In this document: positions 26,174 through 34,195 of the stretch, piece by piece | Position numbering within the stretch: position 1 is the stretch's first letter | Layout: each line of letters starts with the position of its first letter | Assembly (NCBI GenBank): GCA_963783855.1 | Contig: CAWAPE010000003.1 | Span: forward strand, 62,001 to 126,000 | Direction of reading: 5' to 3' | Source: JAKAGZ01 sp963783855 | Lineage (GTDB): Bacteria > Bacteroidota > Ignavibacteria > Ignavibacteriales > Ignavibacteriaceae | DNA: 64,000 bases | Program-made: the position numbers and the translations under genes | Notes under the pieces: model-generated | Databases searched by the model: none | Told to the model about the DNA's origin: nothing | What the model saw: the letters and a program-made list of their open reading frames with translations, nothing else

Positions 26174-27538
26174 ATGCTAAGAAATACATTATTTACTTTT
26201 TTCTTTTGTAGCATAACATTGCTTGGCCAATCTCATAAAGATTTGATCCAGGGTCCTTTTACAACACCACAAGAAGTAACGAAAGCATGTTTGGTTTGTC
26301 ATGAAACAGCAGCAAAAGAGGTAATGCAAACTAGCCACTGGACATGGCTTGATGAAAAATATTTAAGTTCTGATGGGAAAACAGAACAAAAAGGTAAAAT
26401 TAATTTTATAAATAATTTTTGTATCGCTGTACCATCAAACAACCCAAGGTGTACAAGTTGTCATGTGGGATACGGCTGGAAAGATGCAACATTTGACTTT
26501 AGCAAGGAAGAAAATGTTGATTGCCTGGTTTGTCATGATCAGACTGGTAAATACACCAAAACTCCGACCGCTGCAGGAATGCCCGATAAGAATGTTGATC
26601 TATTAGCTTCGGCACAAAGTGTTGGAAAACCCACCAGGGCAAATTGTGGTATTTGTCATTTTAATGGAGGCGGAGGAACCGGTGTAAAACATGGCGACCT
26701 GGACGGAAGCCTTTTTAATCCAACTGCCTCAATTGATATACATATGGGGAAATTGGGCTATCAATGTATTGAATGCCATAAGACGGAGAAGCATAAAATT
26801 ATGGGGGCAAGTCACGGCTCAATGGCTGCAAATGTAAATCATATTTATTGTACCGACTGTCATAAAAATGAAATTCACAAAAATAAAACTCTAAACAAGC
26901 ATATAAGTTCTGTTGCATGCGAAACCTGTCATGTACCGGAATTTGCAATTGACGAGCCAACTAAGGTCTGGTGGGATTGGTCAAAAGCCGGTGAAGATAG
27001 GTCTGCACCAAAAGATGAGTTTGGTGAAGAAACTTACAATAAAATGAAAGGTGAATTCAGATGGGCAAAAAACGTCACCCCGACATACAGGTGGTACAAC
27101 GGAAGTGCAAAGTACCATTCATTTGGTGATAAGGTAGACCCATTAAGAGTCGTCGAACTTAATACGCTTAACGGCAATATTAACGATCCGAAAGCGAAAA
27201 TAGCACCCTTTAAATTAATGCGTGGTAAACAAATTTATGATTCAAAATACAATTATTTGGTTATACCCAAACTCTTCGGTGAAGGTGGTTACTGGAAAAC
27301 TTATGACTGGAATCTGGCTTCACAACTTGGAATGAAAGAAGTCAATATACCTTATTCGGGAAGCTATTCATTTATAGAGACAGAAATGTACTGGCCTGTT
27401 AATCATATGGTTGCTTCAAAAGAAAAGGCGTTAAAGTGCAATTCCTGTCATGGTAAAAACGGAAGATTAGACTGGACTGCATTAGGCTATTCTGAAGATC
27501 CGATGAAAGTTAGGGGAAGAAAAATGGAAACAAATTAA
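26174..27538 (+). CDS. Octahaem c-type cytochrome, tetrathionate reductase family (OTR-like)
   Basis: 454 residues with an N-terminal signal peptide (ending near SITLLGQ). Eight CxxCH haem sites are at about residues 39 (CLVCH), 92 (CTSCH), 117 (CLVCH), 158 (CGICH), 197 (CIECH), 226 (CTDCH), 250 (CETCH) and 422 (CNSCH). The long gap before the last haem and the ending CNSCHGKNGRLDW ... LGYSEDPM match the OTR family of Shewanella, which in vitro reduces tetrathionate, nitrite and hydroxylamine. The physiological substrate is uncertain. It starts 11 bp after the Mrp gene, so they are probably co-transcribed. It is periplasmic and is likely the terminal redox enzyme of the island. Confidence 0.92.
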   Translation: MLRNTLFTFFFCSITLLGQSHKDLIQGPFTTPQEVTKACLVCHETAAKEVMQTSHWTWLDEKYLSSDGKTEQKGKINFINNFCIAVPSNNPRCTSCHVGYGWKDATFDFSKEENVDCLVCHDQTGKYTKTPTAAGMPDKNVDLLASAQSVGKPTRANCGICHFNGGGGTGVKHGDLDGSLFNPTASIDIHMGKLGYQCIECHKTEKHKIMGASHGSMAANVNHIYCTDCHKNEIHKNKTLNKHISSVACETCHVPEFAIDEPTKVWWDWSKAGEDRSAPKDEFGEETYNKMKGEFRWAKNVTPTYRWYNGSAKYHSFGDKVDPLRVVELNTLNGNINDPKAKIAPFKLMRGKQIYDSKYNYLVIPKLFGEGGYWKTYDWNLASQLGMKEVNIPYSGSYSFIETEMYWPVNHMVASKEKALKCNSCHGKNGRLDWTALGYSEDPMKVRGRKMETN

Positions 27539-27584
27539 TGATTCACGAAATAAAAATTACTGAAAAAATTTATAAGGCTTTCTG

Positions 27585-28031
27585 ATGGAAAATAAAGTAA
27601 AAATTGGGATCATAATCTGTGACAGGTACAAAAGCTGCGCCGGGGGAAAATGTTTCAGGGCTGTAAAGGAAAGAGCCGGCGCTTTTGATATTTATAATGA
27701 TCGGGAAGTTGAACTTGTCGGTTATACAACGTGTGGAGGATGTCCCGGTGGCAACATTGAATATGTGCCAGAAGAATTAAAGAAAAACGGTGCGGAAGTA
27801 ATTCACCTTGCAACCGGAATGGTGGTTGGCTACCCGCCATGTCCGTATATAGTTGATTTCAAAAATCTAATAGAAACAAAATATGGTTTAAAAGTAGTTG
27901 TTGGTACTCATCCAATTCCTGAAAAATATTTCCTGATTCATTCAAAATTAAATACCTGGGGAACAAATAAATGGAGTGAATTAATAAAACCAACTCTGAA
28001 AGACAAAGGAGTAAGAATCTCATATGACTAA
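27585..28031 (+). CDS. CGGC domain-containing protein
   Basis: 148 residues. Cysteine motifs are ICDRYKSCAGGKCF near residue 12 and YTTCGGCPGGN near residue 48, with a late YPPCPY. This matches the CGGC (PF08821) family, small putative metal-binding proteins frequent in anaerobes. No signal peptide is present, so it is cytoplasmic. It lies 46 bp after the octahaem cytochrome gene with a plausible ribosome site (AAGG). The biochemical role is unknown. The four clustered cysteines suggest a metal or Fe-S ligand set. Confidence 0.85.
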   Translation: MENKVKIGIIICDRYKSCAGGKCFRAVKERAGAFDIYNDREVELVGYTTCGGCPGGNIEYVPEELKKNGAEVIHLATGMVVGYPPCPYIVDFKNLIETKYGLKVVVGTHPIPEKYFLIHSKLNTWGTNKWSELIKPTLKDKGVRISYD

Positions 28032-28101
28032 AACCGAGTTATCAATACCGATTCATCGTTTGGCTTTATTGCAGAGATACTTAGTTGATCATCTTATGTA
28101 G
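28024..28101 (+). pseudogene. Truncated copy of the downstream 28517 gene
   Basis: A 25-codon frame starting inside the CGGC stop region encodes MTKTELSIPIHRLALLQRYL and then stops. It closely matches the first 18-20 residues of the protein at 28517 (MIKLELPIPIHQLALLQAYL), at the DNA level as well as the protein level. It looks like the stub of a tandem duplicate whose remainder was deleted. Confidence 0.7.
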
Positions 28102-28160
28102 AATAAATGTTAGAAATAAAAATTATTGAGATATTTAAAATCTAAATAGGAGGACAGCAT

Positions 28161-28436
28161 ATGAATAATGTAAATTATTTAGATACCTCCTCACCGGAAG
28201 TACATATCAACAGGAGCAAATATCTAGCTTATAACATTATTGGAGTAAGCAAAGCTGATAGTAAAATGTACCAAGAAGCACTTGAATTCTTTACAAAGGC
28301 TATCAAATTAAATCCAGAGGATTCTGTAGCCTTTTTTAATAGGGCTAGTATTGAAATGCGACTTGGACATATTAGAGCAGCACGGAAAGATTTTAAGGAA
28401 TCAGAAAAGCTACAGGTCAATAATGACTGTGAATGA
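28161..28436 (+). CDS. Small TPR protein
   Basis: 91 residues. One clear TPR unit (ALEFFTKAIKLNPEDSVAFFNRASIEMRLGHIRAARKDFKESEKL) is preceded by a matching helix. An excellent Shine-Dalgarno (TAGGAGG) lies 8 bases upstream of the ATG. No signal peptide. It is part of the small-gene run between the CGGC and cupin genes. It probably mediates protein contacts, with unknown partner. Confidence 0.75.
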   Translation: MNNVNYLDTSSPEVHINRSKYLAYNIIGVSKADSKMYQEALEFFTKAIKLNPEDSVAFFNRASIEMRLGHIRAARKDFKESEKLQVNNDCE

Positions 28437-28516
28437 AATTATGAAGATAATTATTCTCATGAACTTAAAGTGTGTCTCATTATTTGAATCAATGACATAG
28501 GAAAGGATAATCTAAA

Positions 28517-28777
28517 ATGATAAAACTTGAGTTGCCTATACCAATTCATCAGTTAGCTTTATTGCAGGCGTATCTCTATGAAATTTTTGTCGGCGAAAAA
28601 AGATGTGAGAAAGATTTCAAGTACACAAAATGGTACCTGAAAGAAAATTTTACGAATAAACAAATTGATTCAATCTTTGAATTTCTTAAAAGTTACGGAT
28701 TTAAATGTGATTGTGATATTATTAAGAAACTTAATTTAAGTGAAATATCTGATGGGATTATACATTTGCACGATTGA
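28517..28777 (+). CDS. Small protein, DUF2695-like
   Basis: 86 residues: mostly helical, with a C-terminal FLKSYGFKCDCDIIKKLNL segment. A terminal Gly...CDC-E/D-hydrophobic pattern after two helices is reminiscent of DUF2695, but I cannot confirm membership. There is no signal peptide. A truncated duplicate of its 5' end exists at 28024-28101. Function unknown. Confidence 0.6.
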   Translation: MIKLELPIPIHQLALLQAYLYEIFVGEKRCEKDFKYTKWYLKENFTNKQIDSIFEFLKSYGFKCDCDIIKKLNLSEISDGIIHLHD

Positions 28778-28829
28778 ATAGGAATAAACTAAATAAAATT
28801 AGTAAGTAAACAATATATGAGGTTGTGAA

Positions 28830-29147
28830 ATGACGTTTGTAAAAAATATTTATGATGAACTTGGTTGGAAACACGCAGAAGGATATCCACCAGGCACTAA
28901 AATAAAAACATTGCCGATTAAAGTTAGCGCTAAAATTGTGTTGATGAAACTACCTGCTGGATTTCAAATGGATTCGCACGCTCATATTTACGATGAGCAA
29001 CACATTGTATTGGAAGGTGAATATGAAAGTGACGGGGTAGTTTATTCTTCAGGTGCTTATAGATTAATTCATGCACATAAAAACCATGGTCCCTTCACCT
29101 CAAAAGAAGGGGCAATTATTCTAGTATGCTGGGACTACATTGAATAA
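28830..29147 (+). CDS. Cupin-domain protein
   Basis: 105 residues, a single cupin barrel. The first motif reads SHAHIYDEQHIVLEGEY, giving metal ligands His-x-His, Glu and a later His in HAHKNHGPFTS. It lies 52 bp after the DUF2695-like gene and 30 bp before a radical SAM gene, with GAGG upstream of the ATG. Small cupins of this kind bind Fe, Mn or Ni. A role in this metal and redox cluster is likely but not defined. Confidence 0.85.
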   Translation: MTFVKNIYDELGWKHAEGYPPGTKIKTLPIKVSAKIVLMKLPAGFQMDSHAHIYDEQHIVLEGEYESDGVVYSSGAYRLIHAHKNHGPFTSKEGAIILVCWDYIE

Positions 29148-29177
29148 TATATGTAAAATTCATAATGAGATGAAATA

Positions 29178-30125
29178 ATGTCAATTGTATTTGGTCCTAT
29201 ACCATCGAGAAGATTAGGAAGAAGTTTGGGGATAAATAATATTCCACCGAAGGTTTGCAGTTATTCTTGTGTCTATTGCCAGGTTGGTATTACGGATTCG
29301 ATGTCTGTTAAAAGAAAAGAATACTATTTACCGAGAGAAATGTTCTTGGAGGTTTCTGAAAAGGTAAAGCAATTACGAAAGAAAGGCGAACATATTAATT
29401 ACTTAACTTTTGTTCCGGACGGCGAACCGACTCTTGATATAAATCTGGGTAAAACAATAGCCTTATTAAAACCGCTTGGGATTAAAATTGCAGTTATCAC
29501 CAATTCATCATTACTCTGGAATGAAGATGTTAGGAAAGAATTGATGAATGCGGATTGGGTCTCTGTAAAAATTGACACAGTTGATGAAATAATATGGCAT
29601 AAGATCAACAGGCCAAACGGAAAATTAAATTTTCAAAAGACAATGTCTGGTATAAAAAAATTTACTTCTTCTTACAAAGGAAAGCTGGTAACCGAGACAA
29701 TGCTTGTGAATGGAATCAATGATCGTGTAGCATCGATAAGAAGAACAGCAGATATAATTAACTGGATAAATCCAGATAAATCATATATTCTTGTGCCTAC
29801 TCGTCCGCCTGCTGAAAAATTTGTTGAGCCGCCATCAGAAAAAAATATAAATATAGCTTATCAAATTTATAACTCCTTATTAAATAATGTTGAACTCCTG
29901 ACCTCGAATGAGGGAACAGATTTTAGCTATTCATCTGATGCCGAAAAAGAATTACTGAGTATTCTTGCAGTCCATCCCATGCGTAAAGATGCTGTGGAAA
30001 ATTTTATAGGTAAAGCTAATTTAGAATGGCATATGGTCGAGAATATGATCGATAAAAATGTAATAAAAGAAGTTCATTATTCAGGGAGCACTTTTATTGT
30101 AAAAATTATGCGGAAAATAAATTGA
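29178..30125 (+). CDS. Radical SAM protein (COG0731-like)
   Basis: 315 residues. The radical SAM cluster motif is KVCSYSCVYCQVG near residue 28 (C-x3-C-x2-C). GPIPSRRLGRSLGIN at the N-terminus and FVPDGEPTLDINLG after the cluster are typical of the COG0731 group, the TYW1-related branch without flavodoxin domain. A C-terminal segment (about 255-315) resembles a small winged helix (LAVHPMRKDAVENFIG). The enzyme cleaves SAM with a [4Fe-4S] cluster, but the substrate is not known. It is a candidate for maturation of a metal centre or peptide in this cluster. This is not the AmmeMemoRadiSam enzyme. Confidence 0.85.
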   Translation: MSIVFGPIPSRRLGRSLGINNIPPKVCSYSCVYCQVGITDSMSVKRKEYYLPREMFLEVSEKVKQLRKKGEHINYLTFVPDGEPTLDINLGKTIALLKPLGIKIAVITNSSLLWNEDVRKELMNADWVSVKIDTVDEIIWHKINRPNGKLNFQKTMSGIKKFTSSYKGKLVTETMLVNGINDRVASIRRTADIINWINPDKSYILVPTRPPAEKFVEPPSEKNINIAYQIYNSLLNNVELLTSNEGTDFSYSSDAEKELLSILAVHPMRKDAVENFIGKANLEWHMVENMIDKNVIKEVHYSGSTFIVKIMRKIN

Positions 30126-30231
30126 TAAGAATCAATGATAATCAAAGTAGTATGAAATATTAATAAAAAGGTGAAGCTGGGAAAGGTTAGTGATCAATAA
30201 TAGTACTTAAACAAAATAGGCGAGGTAACAA

Positions 30232-30888
30232 ATGGAAGCAACTGAATATAAAAGCGGGATACCATTGATTGGTGATAAAATGCCTGATATCGAGATACAA
30301 ACAACACATGGGATAAAAAATATACCTGGAGATTATAAAGGTAAATGGGTTGTACTTTTTAGTCATCCCGGAGATTTTACACCTGTATGTACAACTGAAT
30401 TTTACGCATTTGCCAGGAGAAATGAAGAATTCAAAAAATTAAACACGGAATTGCTCGGCCTCTCAATAGACCAGGTATTTTCTCATATAAAGTGGGTTGA
30501 ATGGATAAAGGAAAAATTGGACATGCAAATTCCATTTCCCATAATTGCCGATGATATGGGGCGAGTTGCAATAAAACTCGGAATGATCCATCCCGGTAAG
30601 GGCACAAATACTGTGCGCGCAGTTTTTATAATTGACCCAAATGGACTTATTCGTTTGATGATATACTATCCACAGGAAATTGGCAGACAAGTTGACGAAG
30701 TATTAAGGGCACTTAAGGCTTTGCAGATCTCTGATAAAAATAAAGTTGCAATGCCTGAGAATTGGCCAAATAATGAATTGATAAAAGATAAAGTCATTTT
30801 ACCACCACCTAAAGATGTTTTTGAAGCTGAAAAAAGAATGAATTCTAAAGATGGATATGACTGGTGGTTTACTTATAAAACACTTTAA
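30232..30888 (+). CDS. 1-Cys peroxiredoxin (Prx6-type)
   Basis: 218 residues. The active site HPGDFTPVCTTEF near residue 45 has the peroxidatic Cys with Thr three residues before it, and VRAVFIIDP supplies the conserved Arg. It contains only that one Cys. The C-terminal extension ends DGYDWWFTYKTL, matching the long archaeal/Prx6 form except that the usual extra cysteines are absent. It reduces peroxides using an external thiol. GAGG precedes the ATG. A shorter diverged paralogue follows 134 bp downstream. Confidence 0.93.
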   Translation: MEATEYKSGIPLIGDKMPDIEIQTTHGIKNIPGDYKGKWVVLFSHPGDFTPVCTTEFYAFARRNEEFKKLNTELLGLSIDQVFSHIKWVEWIKEKLDMQIPFPIIADDMGRVAIKLGMIHPGKGTNTVRAVFIIDPNGLIRLMIYYPQEIGRQVDEVLRALKALQISDKNKVAMPENWPNNELIKDKVILPPPKDVFEAEKRMNSKDGYDWWFTYKTL

Positions 30889-31022
30889 TAATAAATTAAA
30901 GAAATTGATTCGAAAACTTTAGGCTTTTGATTTAACTTAATAAAAGCCCCATATCGGAGCTAATATGTATAAGCGTTTACTATATGTTATTAAATATTAT
31001 TACCAGATAGTATGAGGGACCA

Positions 31023-31583
31023 ATGATAGCGTCTGGATTAAAAACCGGTTTGTCATTTTCTGATAAAAAGATACAAAGTATAGAGGTGAAGACAACATTT
31101 GGTGTAAAAATTATACCGGATGATTATCAACAGAAGTGGATTGTACTTTTATGCCATCCGGGTGATTTTAATCTTACTTGCTTTGAGGGATTTTATACGT
31201 TTGCAATCAAAAATGAAGAATTTAAAAAACTAAATACGCAACTAATCGGCCTCTCAATTGACGGAGCCAATTGTGAACCCAAATGCATCCGGTGGATAAA
31301 ACAAAGGTTAAAGATGAATATTCCTTTCCCAATCATTACAGATTGTTTGGGAGATATTGAAGCAATTCAAGCTTTGATCCATCCGGCCAATAAAATGCGT
31401 GTGGTTTCAATAATTGATATGGAAGGATTTATACGCCTAATGATTTATTATCCTGAAATAATTGACATTGAAGCAGACAAAATCTTAGAAACTCTTAAGG
31501 ATTTACAAATTTCTGAGAACAATAAGGCTGCAATGATGAAAAATCAGCGAAATGATAAATTGGTAGAAATATTAAATACTTAA
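31023..31583 (+). CDS. Diverged peroxiredoxin-like paralogue
   Basis: 186 residues, clearly related to the preceding peroxiredoxin along its whole length (FKKLNTQLIGLSID, IPFPIITD, RLMIYYPE) but lacking the 30-residue C-terminal extension. The active-site segment reads CHPGDFNLTCFEGF: the Cys is kept, but the Thr at -3 is Asn and the following TTE is FEG. It also has additional cysteines (CEPKC, TDC). It may be an inactive or re-purposed copy, perhaps a thiol- or metal-sensing protein. GAGGGA precedes the ATG. Confidence 0.8.
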   Translation: MIASGLKTGLSFSDKKIQSIEVKTTFGVKIIPDDYQQKWIVLLCHPGDFNLTCFEGFYTFAIKNEEFKKLNTQLIGLSIDGANCEPKCIRWIKQRLKMNIPFPIITDCLGDIEAIQALIHPANKMRVVSIIDMEGFIRLMIYYPEIIDIEADKILETLKDLQISENNKAAMMKNQRNDKLVEILNT

Positions 31584-31631
31584 ATCTAAATGAAATTAAA
31601 TAACCTGTAATTAAAAAATGATGGAGTATAT

Positions 31632-32012
31632 ATGAATCAGCGTTTAGCAGTAGCAATTGAGGAAATTGGTACACAGGAAAAAGTGGCTGAACATTTTGGG
31701 AAATGTTCTAAATTCAATGTATGTGAATTCGACGAACAGAAAAAAATAATAAAAACTGAATCATATTTTAATCCATTGTGTGGTGAACAGGGTGGAGCCT
31801 GTCAGCTGCCGGCTTATGTTCAACAGTTTAATGTGAATACAATTATAGCAGGGGGAATGGGGCAGAAGGCAATCTCTAATTTTCTTGAATATGGTATCAA
31901 TGTTATTACGGCACCAGGACTTGTTTACGATAAAGTACTGAAGCTTTATCTACAAGGCAAGCTGAACGGATACGATGCTTGTACACAAGAACACGACCAT
32001 CATCATAATTAA
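31632..32012 (+). CDS. NifX/ORP-family metal-cluster-binding protein
   Basis: 126 residues. LAVAIEEIGTQEKVAEHFGKCSKFNV, the Cys-containing FNPLCGEQGGACQLP and TIIAGGMGQKAISNFLEYGI define the NifX/orange-protein fold (dinitrogenase Fe-Mo cofactor biosynthesis family). The tail EHDHHHN could bind metal. Three Cys in the middle segment (CGEQGGAC and FGKC) distinguish it from the paralogue at 24862. It is co-oriented with the next NifX-like gene, 15 bp away. Confidence 0.88.
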   Translation: MNQRLAVAIEEIGTQEKVAEHFGKCSKFNVCEFDEQKKIIKTESYFNPLCGEQGGACQLPAYVQQFNVNTIIAGGMGQKAISNFLEYGINVITAPGLVYDKVLKLYLQGKLNGYDACTQEHDHHHN

Positions 32013-32027
32013 TAATTAGGGATCAAA

Positions 32028-32375
32028 ATGAAAATCGCAGTTATGTCAAGGGGTAATACAAAAGAGTCATTAGTGAGCGACGAGTTTGGACGTGCCCCAT
32101 TTATAATTATTTATGATACAAAAAATAGTTTGTATGAAGCGATAGAAAATACTGGGGCAATTATTATAGATGGCTCAGGTCCTGAGGCAGCTAAATTAAT
32201 AATTGGGAATAGAATTGATTTGCTTTTGACCAAAGAAATTGGAGTTAAAGCTTATTCAGTATTAGCTGAAGCACATATTGCCATAGAACTATTAACTTCA
32301 GCATCAACTGTAAATTCTTCTATAAAACATATTTTAAATAATATTAAGGGGAGTAGGGGTGTATATTCCGACTAA
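32028..32375 (+). CDS. NifX/ORP-family protein (second of pair)
   Basis: 115 residues. KIAVMSRGNTKESLVSDEFG, RAPFIIIYDT and DLLLTKEIGVKAYSVLAEA match the same fold as the preceding gene. It has no Cys and no His tail, so it may be a regulatory or carrier subunit rather than the cluster-binding one. It overlaps the arginine decarboxylase gene by 17 bp, indicating translational coupling. AGGGA lies just upstream of the ATG. Confidence 0.85.
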   Translation: MKIAVMSRGNTKESLVSDEFGRAPFIIIYDTKNSLYEAIENTGAIIIDGSGPEAAKLIIGNRIDLLLTKEIGVKAYSVLAEAHIAIELLTSASTVNSSIKHILNNIKGSRGVYSD

Positions 32376-32904
32376 AATATTTTTTACAAAAGGAGTTGGC
32401 AGGCATAAAGATTATCTCAGCTCTTTTGAGTCAGCATTAAGAAATGCCGGAATTGAAATTTGCAATCTTGTTACCGTGAGCAGCATATTTCCTCCAGGCT
32501 GTAAACGTATAAGCAGAGAAGAAGGAATAAAGGAATTAAAGCCCGGCCAAATTACATTTGTAGTAATGGCAAGAAATGCCACAAATGAACCTAACCGCTT
32601 AATTGCATCTTCTATTGGTGTTGCGATCCCTTCTGATAAAACAAAATACGGTTATTTATCTGAATATCATGCTTACGGAGTTAAAGAAAAAATTGCAGGA
32701 GACTATGCAGAAGATTTAGCCGCTCAAATGCTGGCTACAACACTAGGAGTAAATTTTAACGCTGAAACAGATTGGAATGAAAGAGAACAGGAATTTAAAA
32801 TGTCCGGAGAAATAGTTAAAACATTTAATACCACCCAATCTGCAGAAGGTGATAGAACAGGATTGTGGACTACAGTAATTGCTGCTGCAATTCTTTTACC
32901 TTAG
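32359..32904 (+). CDS. Pyruvoyl-dependent arginine decarboxylase
   Basis: 181 residues from a GTG start that follows AAGGGGAG. The segment LVTVSSIFPPGCK holds the Ser41-Ser42 self-cleavage site that makes the pyruvoyl cofactor in this family (PvlArgDC). VVMARNATNEPNRLIASSIG and the later AYGVKEKIAGDYAEDLA fit as well. It decarboxylates arginine to agmatine, in polyamine synthesis or acid/energy metabolism. No agmatinase or agmatine deiminase gene is nearby. It overlaps the upstream NifX-like gene by 17 bp, an odd partnership that suggests shared regulation. Confidence 0.92.
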   Translation: MYIPTKIFFTKGVGRHKDYLSSFESALRNAGIEICNLVTVSSIFPPGCKRISREEGIKELKPGQITFVVMARNATNEPNRLIASSIGVAIPSDKTKYGYLSEYHAYGVKEKIAGDYAEDLAAQMLATTLGVNFNAETDWNEREQEFKMSGEIVKTFNTTQSAEGDRTGLWTTVIAAAILLP

Positions 32905-32917
32905 AGGACAAAATCAA

Positions 32918-33334
32918 ATGAATATTGATAATAAAAAAATAGAAGCTTCAATAAATTTTAATATTAAAACTTACGAAATAGACATAGCGGGGCATGTAAA
33001 CAATATTGTCTATGTTAAATGGCTTGAGGATTTACGCTGCAAACTATTTGAACAAATATTCCCGATTGAAAGTCTGCTTAAGGAAAATTTATATCCGGTA
33101 GTTATTTCAACCAATATAATTTATAAAAATCAGTTAAAGATATCCGATAAACCCGTAGGGAAAATCTGGATAGACGGTGTCAGCCATAACATAATGAAGT
33201 TAAAAATTGAATATATGATTAATGATAAAAAATGCGCTATTGCAGAACAAAGATGCATTTTAATGAATCTAAAAAACATTATGATGGATAAAAGCAAATT
33301 AAAAATATTGTATTCTGAAACGGGAGATTTATGA
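32918..33334 (+). CDS. Acyl-CoA thioesterase (4HBT hotdog fold)
   Basis: The frame extends upstream, but the ATG at 32918 follows AGAGGA and gives 138 residues starting MNIDNKKIEAS. The segment KTYEIDIAGHVNNIVYVKWLEDLR is the 4-hydroxybenzoyl-CoA thioesterase family signature, although the usual Asp-x-x-GHVNN is kept only as DIAGHVNN. It hydrolyses acyl-CoA, substrate unknown. It lies 13 bp after the arginine decarboxylase stop and 18 bp before the permease gene. Confidence 0.82.
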   Translation: MNIDNKKIEASINFNIKTYEIDIAGHVNNIVYVKWLEDLRCKLFEQIFPIESLLKENLYPVVISTNIIYKNQLKISDKPVGKIWIDGVSHNIMKLKIEYMINDKKCAIAEQRCILMNLKNIMMDKSKLKILYSETGDL

Positions 33335-33352
33335 AAAAACTAATATTGACTA

Positions 33353-34195
33353 ATGATTGAAACAATATTAGAACTTGCTACTGAAGCAATTAAAATATCC
33401 TTTCTTGTTGCTATTATGATGATACTGGTTGATATAATAAATGTATTAACCAAGAAGAAGCTGGAATCGTTCTTTAAAAATGCAAAACGCTTCAGGCAAT
33501 ATATATATGCTTCTTTAATAGGAACTACTCCTGGGTGTATAGGTGGATTTGCAAATGTTTCGCTTTATATTCATGGGTTAATTAGTTTCGGTGCGCTTGC
33601 CGGTTCTATGATTGCTGTTTCAGGGGACGAAGCTTTTGTGATGATTGCAATGTTTCCAAAAGATGCTGTTATTCTCTTTGCAATCCTTTTTATTATAGGA
33701 ATATTTAGCGGATGGACAATAGATTTTATCATAGCTAAATATAAAATCTCCACCTGCAAAAATTGTAAAGAAATGGTTACTCATCCGCGAGAGAATAGTT
33801 TTAGGCATTATTTGACAGAGCATGTTTATGGGCACATTATTAAAAAACATCTTTGGAAAGTTGCTCTTTGGACGTTTGGGGCATTGATGGTTGTTCAGTT
33901 TGGCCTTCAATATTTGCATTTAGAAGAATTTACGTCTCAATACAAAATTGTGTTTTTAATTGTTGGGGCTTTGGTTGGTTTGATACCTGAATCAGGTCCG
34001 CATTTAATATTCGTTACTCTTTTTGCACAAGGCCTTGTTCCGTTTTCTGTTTTATTAACAAGTTCAATTGTTCAGGATGGGCACGGTATGCTGCCTATGT
34101 TGTCTTACTCACTTAAAGATTCAATTAAACTTAAAATTTTTAATTTTTCAATTGGAATAATAATTGGGCTAATATTTTACAGCCTGGGGCTTTGA
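33353..34195 (+). CDS. Putative heavy-metal/manganese exporter (ArsP_2-like permease)
   Basis: 280 residues with about eight membrane segments. The paired re-entrant-like motifs GTTPGCIGGF near residue 57 and GLIPESGPHLIF near residue 218, in each half of the protein, plus a cytoplasmic Cys/His loop (CKNCKEM ... HYLTEHVYGHIIKKH), match the 'putative 10TM heavy-metal exporter' family. It would move a metal ion, direction and identity unproven. It is the last intact gene of the metal/redox operon. The ATG has no clear Shine-Dalgarno and lies 18 bp after the thioesterase stop. Confidence 0.8.
   Translation: MIETILELATEAIKISFLVAIMMILVDIINVLTKKKLESFFKNAKRFRQYIYASLIGTTPGCIGGFANVSLYIHGLISFGALAGSMIAVSGDEAFVMIAMFPKDAVILFAILFIIGIFSGWTIDFIIAKYKISTCKNCKEMVTHPRENSFRHYLTEHVYGHIIKKHLWKVALWTFGALMVVQFGLQYLHLEEFTSQYKIVFLIVGALVGLIPESGPHLIFVTLFAQGLVPFSVLLTSSIVQDGHGMLPMLSYSLKDSIKLKIFNFSIGIIIGLIFYSLGL

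Noticed and set aside
23875..32375. A nitrogen-fixation gene cluster
   Set aside because: Only NifX-fold and Mrp-like genes are present. There is no nifH, nifD, nifK, nifE, nifN or nifB-type fusion.
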